64,000 bases of DNA, taken from the NCBI GenBank assembly GCA_964036045.1, contig OZ038382.1, positions 145,340,961 to 145,404,960 of the forward strand, written 5' to 3'. The notes beneath the pieces were generated by a model. The model was not told the DNA's origin, searched no databases, and saw only the letters and a list, made by a program, of their open reading frames with translations. The position numbers and the translations under genes are program-made. Shown here piece after piece: positions 32,156-41,499 of this stretch. The DNA comes from Eutreptiella sp. 'Long Island Sound 2002'. Lineage: Eukaryota; Euglenozoa; Euglenophyceae; Eutreptiales; Eutreptiaceae. Within the stretch, counting starts at the first letter, position 1; each line of letters starts with the position of its first letter.

Positions 32156-33367
32156 TCACTTGCGTGCTGGTTTGGGTACACCCCGCCGTGCGGGCGTGGG
32201 CGGTTTGGGCTTTACAGTTGGTTTATGTGCCGGGGCAGCCAGCTGTGGCTTGGAGGCACTGGTCTTGATCTTAAGGTCGCTGGCGGTGGAGGCCGTAGGT
32301 CGGCGCGTGTCCATGCGGAGACGGGCGTCCTGGGCTTCCGTTTTGGCACGCTTCGGCTGGAGGAGAGGGTCCTCTGTATCCCATTGCATCATTTTCTCTT
32401 GCGTGTCCATGGCGGGTTCGTGGAGACGTTTCGTCTTGAGGTGCTCATCATGCAGTTTTGCCATGGCCTCCTTGGCTCCCAAGAACTTCGCAGCGTACTG
32501 GAGGCGATGTGGAAGGCGGACCTGAGAGGAGTCCGGGACCACATCCAACAACATGGAATCGATGCGGTCCCGGATGAGAGCCTCCTGGGTAGAGTCGCCC
32601 GTGGTACATTGGAGGACCCCAGTTTTAACCTTAAGGAACTGCCCTGCCGCAAGACCCGCACTTTGGGGGTTTTCGTAGGTGGCCCTCACATAATGCACGT
32701 AAGTGGGTTCCATGTAGAAGCTAGGCTCCTCGGCCAACGTCAAGTACCGACCAAAACTGGCGACGGTCACTCGCAATTCATACTCGGAGACTCCCAGCGA
32801 TGCTCCCCAAAAGATCTCCGTAGCGTGCGAGCGGTCGGGGTTCGGGAGCAGGGCTCGTGCCTTGACTGCCGCGTAGCCCCATTTACTCCGTGACACCCCT
32901 CCCGACATCATGTCGTTGGTGAGCACGTTTTGCGCTTCGTAGTGGTTGATTTGTTTCAACACAGAGGCGAGTGTCAGGCGGTCTAGGGTCGTCTTGAACT
33001 GCACCATCAACCGATAATTGTCGACGGGCTTCATCCCCACAACATGTTCCATGAGTGTGCCCTGAATCAACTGGTGATTCTGGCGGAAGTCCCGTATAAT
33101 ATCCTCGTAAGAGGAGATTTTGTCCTCTTTTTCCACCCGAAAGCGCTGACGTACAATCCAGAGCTCGCGTGCCGATTCGTTGATGATGAAGGGGCCCACT
33201 AGCTGGTCATCTTGTTTGTATCTAGCCTCCGCTGCCTCGGCCACCACTCGCGTGGCCTTGGCCACCAGTCGCCTTGGGAGGCGAACCTCGTATGCCGTGG
33301 ATTGAGACCGCGACGCGCGAGCCTCCATAGCCCCCATGAACGGGAAGCTATTAGAGGGTAGCTGCAT
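32156..33367 (-). CDS. LINE ORF1 protein (404 aa), no known domain
   Basis: I chose the ATG at 33367 (MQLPSNSFPFMGAMEAR) because it is the first inside the element, 22 bp from its 5' end. The same frame is open further upstream through the minisatellite to 33610, so longer fusion products are conceivable. The protein has a basic N-terminal region, a central mixed alpha/beta-looking segment (SYEDIIRDFRQNHQLIQGTL, FGRYLTLAEEPSFYMEPTY) and a Lys/Pro/Ala-rich basic tail (HKPTVKPKPPTPARRG). There is no zinc knuckle or coiled coil I can recognise. By position it should bind element RNA, like other LINE ORF1 proteins. It stops 57 nt before ORF2. Confidence 0.85.
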   Translation of the reverse strand: MQLPSNSFPFMGAMEARASRSQSTAYEVRLPRRLVAKATRVVAEAAEARYKQDDQLVGPFIINESARELWIVRQRFRVEKEDKISSYEDIIRDFRQNHQLIQGTLMEHVVGMKPVDNYRLMVQFKTTLDRLTLASVLKQINHYEAQNVLTNDMMSGGVSRSKWGYAAVKARALLPNPDRSHATEIFWGASLGVSEYELRVTVASFGRYLTLAEEPSFYMEPTYVHYVRATYENPQSAGLAAGQFLKVKTGVLQCTTGDSTQEALIRDRIDSMLLDVVPDSSQVRLPHRLQYAAKFLGAKEAMAKLHDEHLKTKRLHEPAMDTQEKMMQWDTEDPLLQPKRAKTEAQDARLRMDTRRPTASTASDLKIKTSASKPQLAAPAHKPTVKPKPPTPARRGVPKPARK

Positions 33368-33389
33368 GGCAATACTGGTTTGGACCTCC

Positions 33390-33532
33390 AGCGGAGGAGG
33401 CCCACTCGCCCATGCGGCGGGGGCCTCAGAGGTCTGAAAACGGAGGAGGCGCCCTTGCCCATGCGGCGGGGGCCTTAGTCGTCCCAAAGTGGAGGAGGCC
33501 GACTGGCCCATGCAGCGGGGGCCTCGGTGGTC
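33390..33532. repeat. Right flank of the interrupted 49-bp array, with right target-site duplication (33390-33478)
   Basis: Bases 33390-33478 repeat 26628-26716 exactly. About one more 49-bp unit follows to 33532, where the array ends and the remains of a second LINE begin. The pre-insertion array therefore ended only about 54 bp beyond the insertion site. Confidence 0.88.
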
Positions 33533-33539
33533 TTTGGCA

Positions 33540-35790
33540 CGCTTTTGCTTCCGAGGGCTATACATTACTTGTTGCTGCAACACTTGTGGGGTGGGATTTG
33601 GCGTACACACCCTAGGCTTGACCTTACCATACCATGTGCTAACAGACTAACTGCGTTGTGTTGCTTCATTGTCCCTGGGAGGCATGGTGAAGTCCTTTCT
33701 TAGCTGGTAGACAATGTGAAGCATCATGTATTGGTGATGTGCCACGTGTTCCTAGAAGTGGGGGCCATATCCCTGGGGCAATTGGTCATAGAAAGAACTA
33801 GGAACTCTTAGGCACGCAACATGGTGCATGTCTTCCGGGCACGTGTTATCATACCATTGCTCTGCGTATTCAGGCCATGTGCCCAATGATTGTGACCATG
33901 CCTTTCTGCAGGAGGGAGCCCATTTTGGGCATTCAATCAGCCGCTTGTGCACGGTGGTGCCATGCCTGGTATTGCATACGGGGCACTTCACAACATTATG
34001 ATCCCATGGCGCACCACATCCATCCCACCGCTCATTCCCCCAAAGCCATTTAACCCATGTCATCCGGCGGGTTCCTTTGAGCGGGAGCCAAGACACCCAG
34101 TGTGTACCTGAAAATAGGTCATAGTGTCTCCTCTCTATGACCCATTTTTTGGCTGGGGTAGGCGCACGACCTCCATTGACAGCAATATCATCTGGGTGGA
34201 TAGGCGTGAATTCAGGGAGAGGTAGGCCAGTTCCCAATTTTAGCCAGATGGTCAAGCTCGTCGTTAGGTTTGATTTCTATTCGCTGTTCCTTAGTTTTGG
34301 CCTTGGCTTTATTCCTGTGGCTTGGGACCCACCTCGACTGGAGGGGCTTCTTCTGTGTTTCCTCCTGGATGGTGAGACGTAAATCCATATCAGAACACTC
34401 CCTATGGGGAGGATGTAGGGCGTGGTCCACAACTGCTTTGTTGTCATAAGTCAGTTCCTGATTTGTGCCAGCCAAAGCCAAATTAAGTGCAAAACTTTGT
34501 AGTTCTGTCCTTTATGAGGTTTGTGGTCCGGTCACTTTGGTAATGACCTGCAGTGGAGCGCAAGTGATGGCTCCTCCTGCTCTATATATTGTTCTTCCTC
34601 CTACTTCCTCAGTTAGTTTACTCCCGTCTCCATACCATATATCGCCTTCTGCCTGCTTTCCCTTGGTGTAGCACTTTATTCCTGCCACCTCCACAGGGGT
34701 GAACCGTGGTGGGACATCCCCGTCCGTGGCATCATCATTTGCACTGCATCGTGTTATGTACCTTCTGGCTACTTCAGGTATGCCCACTGCCACTTCTTGT
34801 TCCATAATCCATTTTTCATCCCCGTAAGCCTGCTCATCAATGAGATTTGCGGAAGTGGGCGGTCTTCTGCGCGGGGCCAGCACCGATGTAGTGTTTCCTC
34901 CTATCTGGGACAAGGTTGTGACGTAGTCACGAAGAGGTGTCATCATGCGTTCTATGGGTTGTGCCACCCATCTGGACAATCTACCACTGGGTTTCCGCAG
35001 TAATCCTTGAACAAGGGTGACGTACCTAGTTCTATAAGCCCGGTATATTTGTTGAAGTCCAAGTCCTCCATACTTGATAGGTGAGTTGATGTGGCTAACA
35101 TTGTGGGCCTTGTAGATGCTCTCTTTGCTGTGTTCTAATCCTTTTGCAATAGCAACAAACTCTAAACATATTTTGTCTATGTGCTGAAACATGCGGTCAT
35201 GTGGGATGAACATGGTATGATACAGCTAGCGTGGGATGAGCACAGAGTTGAGCAGTTGTACCCGTTCAAGTGCATTTAATGGTAATGCCCGATACCGGGT
35301 GAGATCAGACTCCACTTTAGCCAAAACTTCATCTCTGGCTCTTTGCGCCCACGAGGGGTGCGCCATTACATGCCCTACATATCTAAATATGGGGGGCCGC
35401 ACCAGTATGTCCTTGCCATTCCATCGGAGTACATCATGTTGTGGCACCTTTGCCTCTTTTGCTTGGCCTGTGGGGTTATGGCCCATTTATAGACCTCTGT
35501 CCTACCCGGATATGTCTGAAACCCTAATATGAAGGACAACTCTTGTACCCTCTTCAGCACCCGTTGCATATTGTTGGCGTTATTGGTGACAACCGCAATG
35601 TCGCTCCCCGTACTTCCTGCATGTATGTCTTGGACGAGCTGGCCTCCACCCCTCTCATGGCCATACCCGTGCCCACGGTGCCACACTCCTCTGTCCTGGC
35701 GTGCATGACTCTGTGGTGTGCTTTCCATGCCATGCCGACCGTGGTGATCCCGTGGGTTGCGTCCCGCGGGTCCCCGCTGGCACCATGTCA
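33540..35790 (-). pseudogene. Second LINE, ORF2 remnant (RT end, RNase H, finger, tail), internally deleted
   Basis: In order on the minus strand: an RT palm remnant with SDIAVVTNN in place of xDDIAxxx (about 35580-35610), then PGRTEVYKW. Next is FRYVGHVMAHPSW and ERVQLLNSVLIPR (about 35226-35400), parallel to FTYLGHTIAG and ERAQIVNSVLIPR in the intact LINE. RNase H pieces follow: YGDGSKL, YDNKAVVDHAL, SRWVPSHRNKAKAKTKEQ and PNDELDHLA (34200-34650). A finger VKCPVCNTRHGTTVHK lies near 33960. The tail frame runs on past two stops (TAG at 33752 and near 33650) to the minisatellite at 33540. The endonuclease and the first half of RT are missing: the RT remnant joins directly to the ORF1 remnant near 35790. 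Several frameshifts confirm that it is dead. Confidence 0.85.
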
Positions 35791-36860
35791 TTGCTGGTAA
35801 TCCGGGTTCACTGCCCTGGTCTGGAGCATTCCCTGGAGCATGGGGAGGACCGCGCCGTTCGTGCCGTTTTGACCCGCAGTTCCCGCTTGGTCAAATGTCG
35901 GTGTGTCTGCCACAGAAACCGGCAGGAGCGACACGCATCCCTGGGCCCCACATGGGAACATTTCCCAATGGGGTTGTCCGCATCGCGTGCAGTTCGCGGG
36001 TGGGGGGGCGTTCAAATGAAACGTCCACCCCTTTTTGCTGGTGAGTATCGTTTGATCACCCACCTGGGATATTTTGGCTTGTATGTGTGGCTGGTGTAAC
36101 GTGCCCGTGACCGCCGTTTGTGGGCACTGGCGTGCCCAATGTCCAAGTTGTCCACATGAGTAGCACTGCGCCCCCCCCCCCCCTTGTGGGGCTGCGACGA
36201 CTGCTTGCCCGCCTGGTGCTCTAACCTCCCTGCCGATGGGTGCTCCCACGGTTCCTGGCACTGGCGCCCCCGTACCTTGCGGGATGGGTAGGTGTGATGT
36301 CCTGCCTTGTCGCCTGTTGCGGAGCTCTTCGTGTACCACCGTCCATATGGCTTTGGCCAGCTCATGCGCATCCCATTTGGCGTCCGTTAGAGAGCGGGCC
36401 TTCAGCGCCACTGCCAGCGTCTGTATCCATTGGTATGGCAGGCTTCCCACGATGAGGCGTTCCAGTTGCTGCCTGGTCAGCCTTGGTGTGGCAGCAGCCC
36501 TCAATCTCTCGTTTTCGAGCTTCATCACCGCCAGCATCTGCACTAGTTCAGCCACCTCCTGTGCACTCAGGCCCTGCACTGTTGGCGAAGGCGGCCTGTT
36601 GGTCTCATCTCCCGCAGTAACGACATCGTAGTCCACAGGCCCTGTAGGCACAAACCTTTTTCTTGGTTAATCTGCCACCAGCTCCTTTCGTATCGCATAG
36701 CATCGTACCACCGCTAGGAACGTGTCCTAGTCCATGTGCCCCAGTCCCATAGCGTTGGCGAATTCTGTGATCGTGTCTGCCCCCACCGCCTGTTCGACAA
36801 TACGTTCCTGCTCCTACGACAGCCACTCCCCTTTGCTGTTCTAGAACGTAGGCTGCTTCT
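35788..36860 (-). pseudogene. Second LINE, ORF1/Gag-like protein remnant with zinc knuckles
   Basis: A 287-codon open stretch (35788-36651) has a coiled-coil-like N-terminal segment (EVAELVQMLAVMKLENERLR), a Pro/Gly-rich linker, one clear CCHC knuckle (CYSCGQLGHWARQC) and a second Cys-rich block (CTRCGQPHWEMFPCGAQGC). The frame can be followed further upstream to about 36860 (IVEQAVGADTITEFANAMG) across in-frame TAG and TAA stops and a frameshift. Nucleic-acid binding by the knuckles is expected. Strand and position just upstream of the RT remnant make it the ORF1 of the same broken LINE, although a Gag from an LTR element cannot be excluded. Confidence 0.7.
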
Positions 36861-36936
36861 GGATAGTCTCGTATGGGCCTAGGCACCACATCCCGAATTT
36901 TAGAGACTCCTGCTCGACGTCCTTAGGGGGAATCTT

Positions 36937-37329
36937 TGCACTGCGCGCGCACTGTGCGCTACTTTTAGACTATGTTCCCCTCGAAGAGCCCCCAAGCACA
37001 CCCCTTGGAAACACCCTTAGAATTAGGTGGCCCAAACTGCCCCGGCTCAAGAAAGTTGCAAACTACCTTCCCTTCACATAACACACATCATGCACAACTG
37101 GAAAAACCATGAACAGCGCATTGATCTTTTCAGTCAGTTGGGGCCCAAAAGAGGGCGGAAATGCTACGTCACCCCTGCATTCTTGGGGATCCCCAAACAA
37201 AGGGGGACAAAATCAGAAGCCAAAACCTCCGCTAGGGGTCACCATGATGCCCCTAGGGGCCCCTAGTATCTCAAAGTATGGGTCTCTAGTACGGCTAGAC
37301 GCCCTAATAGTTGCACTGCGCGCGCACTG
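36937..37329. repeat. Pair of direct 18-bp GC repeats (TGCACTGCGCGCGCACTG)
   Basis: The 18-mer occurs at 36937-36954 and 37312-37329, 375 bp apart, just 5' of the broken LINE ORF1. It may be a 5' UTR/promoter monomer remnant or chance duplication. The DNA between has no recognisable gene. Confidence 0.5.
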
Positions 37330-37399
37330 CGCTTAAGGCTCCCCCTTAGGATGCACCACTGTGGTTGAGTCATGGTCCATCAACTGTTCTGTCATTTAC

Positions 37400-40300
37400 A
37401 CAGTGTTGCCGCGCTGCGGTCTCAATAAATATAAACAGACCAACAACAACACAGTGAGCTGCAACGAAAAATTTTGGGCAAGTGACGGTCCCCCATCCCC
37501 CCCTTGGGGAAGGACAAGGGGTGGGGAAGGACAAGGGGGAGGGGGGGGATATACATGTGGACATACAGACGTCAACAGTGTTATGCATAGAACTCCCTTT
37601 CCTTCAGAACTACAGAACACATATATGCGGGCGTTTTGAGCAAAAAAAATTACCCCCTGTGGGGTCCAGTTCCAGCAGCCAGGTTTGGGGGGCTGGATGG
37701 GGGAAGTGAGGGAACCCTTTGAATTCCCGATAAGACTCTTTTTTTGACAAAACAACAGTACGAGATAGTCGCTGTAATTAAATACACTCATAGAATATAA
37801 CACAGCAACTTCCCTTGTCCACGACAGGGGTCGTGGTCAACTCTGAAGGAGGTACTGACATTCCCAGCCTGAGCATACCCACGGTGCGATTGCTAATCGC
37901 CACAGCCTGCTGTGGACCACTTGACCTCACCTTTTGGATTCCCCATACAATTCTGAGCATTCTGAGGAACAAACATGGAGTAAGAACGAAAATTTACACC
38001 CCACCCGCTGCAAAACAAAAAAAATTCCAGCCCCTTTGGTGCCAAGTTCAGGCCAAATGTGGTCTGGACCTCCTCAATGTTTTGGCCATAAAACAGTGGA
38101 AAGTCCAGCGATAGGTCCTCAATGTTCTGGCCACTCTGAGGGGGGTTGGGGGGTGGGGGACAGGTTTTGAGCCTAAGCGCCCCCCATGCAAACCACCCAT
38201 TACCTCTGGTGCTCTCTGGTGCTTGGGCACTCTGCCAAGCACCGAAGAGGTGAGAAAAAACCTCTCATGGGATGCGTCGGTTGACTCAATTCTAGCAGAT
38301 GACACAGTGGTAGCCCGGGCACAGACCACCCCCTTATGTGGTCCCTGTCCTCCCCAATGACAAGCAGAAATGGAACACAGGGTTTGCTTCTTCGCTCACT
38401 GCAAAAGCATAACAGACAGAATGGAATGTCCAAATTTGGCCCTTTGACTTTTAGCTGCTGGGAGCTGATGAAATGAGGACTGAGCAGTCGAATCGCTCTC
38501 CGCAACCATACAGTTGTCCACCATGGTCATCACTGTGCTCTCATTTGGGTTGCAGGCAAGCGTAGCCAAATTCGGGTCGACGGTTGGTTACATCAGTGAA
38601 ATTTTTTGGATCAGACCTTATTAAGCTGGCAAAGCCCTCCTACCAGACGGTACTCGAGAGAGTTCCCAGAAGCAGGAATCAGCGCAGTCCAGTGCTATGA
38701 TTGTCCCACAGTCCAGTGTGGTAGCGGACATGACACATTGGTAGGATGAGCTAAATCCAAAACCAGAAGATGCAGCAGGAACTGCCACGCCCGGAGGCAT
38801 ACCAAGGTGCTACTGGATCACATAAAAAACTGAAGGCTTAGAAGAATCAGCAGATTGCATTGCATATCATAATAGCATCAGAGAGGCATAGGCAGACGAC
38901 ATTCAGCCATCAGTGGACACTGTTCACTGCGGGGCTGGGAACACTGTTGTCCCAGTTCTGGCTCAGGGGAAGGTGTGAACAATGTGTGGTGCACAGAGCC
39001 GTTTTGATGCAAGGGCCTAGGAGTCACAAGGCTGGGGGCATTTCTTGAGGCGATGCACAGTGGCATCCTTGCTCCAGAAAATGTCCTCCACAATGGACCA
39101 TTTCTCTTGTAGCAGCTGGGTTGCAAAATTTGTGATGCCCTGCATCAAGTGATGTCCCGGGGCATGCAACGACTGAAAGCAGAGCTCTTTTTGGGTGTTG
39201 CACATGCCCACCAGTGTGGTGCCAGGAGTTGAGGAGAGATATCCTGCAGCGTCTCACAGTAGTGCAACGGCACAAAGTGGCAATGGAGGTACGCAAAGCT
39301 GTGTTACAGAGCGCATTTGTTGGCAAAACTACAGGAGCGAGGTGTCAGCATACTTACCATACTGAAGGAGACATTGTCCCAACTTAATGTCCCAGCGCCT
39401 GGTTGGTGACATTGGTGAAATTCGAGAGTCTTGGGGGAAGAAGGTCGAAGCTTATTGTACAAAATTAGTGGGAATGAGTCTTCTTACACTGTATTTTGAC
39501 TACGTTGGCAAACCCCTCAACAACTATTATGCACTCTTTCTATCGTCCTCTTCCACATAAATTCTTATCACATGGATGCCATCAATAGAATTAAACACAC
39601 TTTCCACCAAGACGCCCGGTCACTTGTGGAAACAGCCCCAAAACTAAGATTCAGGCAGTTGCCGATGTACTGCACCGCGCGAGTACTGCATAAAAAGCAT
39701 TCCCTAATATAACACCTTCCCATGCGTTCATCAGGGGCCATACCACACTGAAATTGCCGCTTGCATCTCCCTATGAGACTGCACTTGCATTGTGGTGGTA
39801 GCCAGCACACCCAACAGACACACACGCCATCACCCACCAGCAGCCTGGGAACTTGGAGGCACCATGGGGGACATTGACACATTCCTTTTCGTTTCCAGGT
39901 GACGAGGTGACTACACACATCATCCACTCCACACATCAGCATATTCCACAAGAGAACCCCCCCTTGGGTGATGGGGCAGGGAACGGATTTCAAGTGACGC
40001 AGCGGATGCTTCGGAATGGAATGTACAACGCTATCAATCAACATCACAGGAACATGCTGCTGACTGATGCTGGTGGCATGGGCCTCAGGTAAAGGGCCCA
40101 TGGAAACAGTGTGAATAATGCATCCATGCCAGAGAACTGTATTCATCGCTCTGAAGCCGCATTGAAGAACAACCCAACCAAACTTCCGAATAGTAGCGCT
40201 CTTCTTCAGAAATTTGGGAATGAACATGGGAGCAAGCCAAAGAATCAGGTCCCGAAGATGGGGCAGTATCCGCAGGGTACCCCACAGGCAGCTTTCAAGG

Positions 40301-41240
40301 TGACTGGCTCCCCAAAAGGCGAGGCCATCAGCCCTTGCCAGAACGCTTCCTGAAAAGCGTTTCTGAGAAATCCCTTTTTGCTTTGGGTGGTCAAAGGTCC
40401 AGAAAGTCTGGCACAAACAGCCTCCAATGGGGTCCTGTGAGTGGAGCAGGCCATTGGCCATGCTGACCACTTACGCCATTGAACTACTGCAGTGTGTGGT
40501 GTTCATGTCCGAACAGTCGCATAATGTTTCGCCCCCACCACCACCCATCACTGAGGTGTGCAGTGGGTTTGGTGTGCAGAATACGGATAGCATCTTCAGA
40601 ATTACTGACGATGTTACAGCAAACTCGGAATGTCAGTTTCACTGTCAATGTCGCGGTGCAAAGATTCAGCAGCTTGGTTTGGTTCTTGCACTTGCTTCTC
40701 CAGCCTTGTCCAACTGCTTCTGCCTAATGGCAACGCAAGGCACAGGAGATTGCCTTACAACAGTGGCTGAAATGCATGCCCACCCTCTCGCAGATCAAGC
40801 CTGCTGCCCCGGTGCTCAAAGGGAAAAAATGAAATTTGTAAGCAACACAATCTGCATCACTATTACCTCATCTTCATTGTTCCATGACCACTCCTGCGCA
40901 ACAATTCATCATCGCCATGCCTGTTGTTATGGGCTCGCCACGCTGCACAAGAGTCACCCTCTCTATCAGCAGGGTTCGACCTTTCGTGTGGATTTCGGCA
41001 GGGAATTATGGTTGCCACTCCACTTGGTGCCCCAGACACAGCACTTTACAAGCACTGTACCACTTGCCATCAGGAAGCTCAGCGACTGGCCAATTGTCAG
41101 TACTAAGTAGCCCCCCCCCCCCCCCCCCCCCCCCCCGTCCTGCCCCACCCCAGGGAACACGGTCCCCTGCCACCCCTTCGGGGACGGCCGCCAAGTGACG
41201 CCCCCCACCCCCCCCAGGGAACCACACTACCACCATACAC
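37400..41240. other. No confident gene
   Basis: The largest frame is minus 39568-40470 (300 codons, Cys/Trp-rich, no motif known to me), too weak to call. Short protein-like stretches occur on both strands and may be exons of an unresolved gene. A run of 26 C lies at 41111-41136. Confidence 0.3.
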
Positions 41241-41265
41241 GTACATTTTCAGGCACAGAAATTGC

Positions 41266-41494
41266 ACTGCAAAACGAAAGAATAAAGTGAGAGGACTGTC
41301 TTGCCTTCGCACTTATAAGAGATGCATAACCATGCTCTGAATATCCAACGAACTGCGCCAAAACAGGTTCCCGTGTGGAGCGGAAGAACATTACATTCGT
41401 CCCAGGGGTAAACATGATTGTGCTGCCAAGTTGCATTTGGGTGAAAGTGAGCAAAATGTCCTGCCAAGAGTACAAGGGATACAAGTGGCAGCGC
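41266..41494 (-). CDS. Predicted exon pair of an unknown gene (exon 41313-41494, then intron 41267-41312)
   Basis: The minus-strand exon 41313-41494 (182 bp = 1 + 60 codons + 1) encodes a balanced segment with SWQDILLTFTQMQLGSTIMF and VLAQFVGYSEHGYASLI. It follows an acceptor GTTGTGAG and ends at ATAA/GTGCGA. The proposed 46-bp intron ends in a strong pyrimidine-rich acceptor (TTCTTTCGTTTTGCAG), after which the frame continues as QFLCLKMYVYGG. The VxFxRST..PVxAxxVGYSEHGxA pattern looks like a small beta-barrel module. I cannot name the family with confidence, and the rest of the gene is not resolved. Confidence 0.4.
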
Positions 41495-41499
41495 CTCAC

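Larger units (their letters stand above)
26717..33389 (-). mobile_element. Full-length or near full-length non-LTR retrotransposon (2A-APE-RT-RNH-CCHC type)
   Basis: The element is 6,673 bp on the minus strand. Its 3' end is a T14 tract (26717-26730, poly-A in its own sense) and its 5' end lies 22 bp upstream of the ORF1 ATG. Exact 89-bp direct repeats flank it. It encodes ORF1 (32156-33367) and ORF2 (26945-32098), 57 nt apart, both without stops. The domain order of ORF2 resembles the trypanosome L1Tc/ingi group, and RNase H after RT is typical of the I/ingi/R1-related clades. The 3' UTR is about 214 bp. Intact frames and an exact target duplication suggest a recent, possibly still active, insertion. 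The short 5' UTR could mean slight 5' truncation. Confidence 0.92.

Noticed and set aside
39568-40470. 300-codon minus-strand frame
   Set aside because: Longer than expected by chance, but no motif, no splice support, and competing protein-like frames on the other strand.
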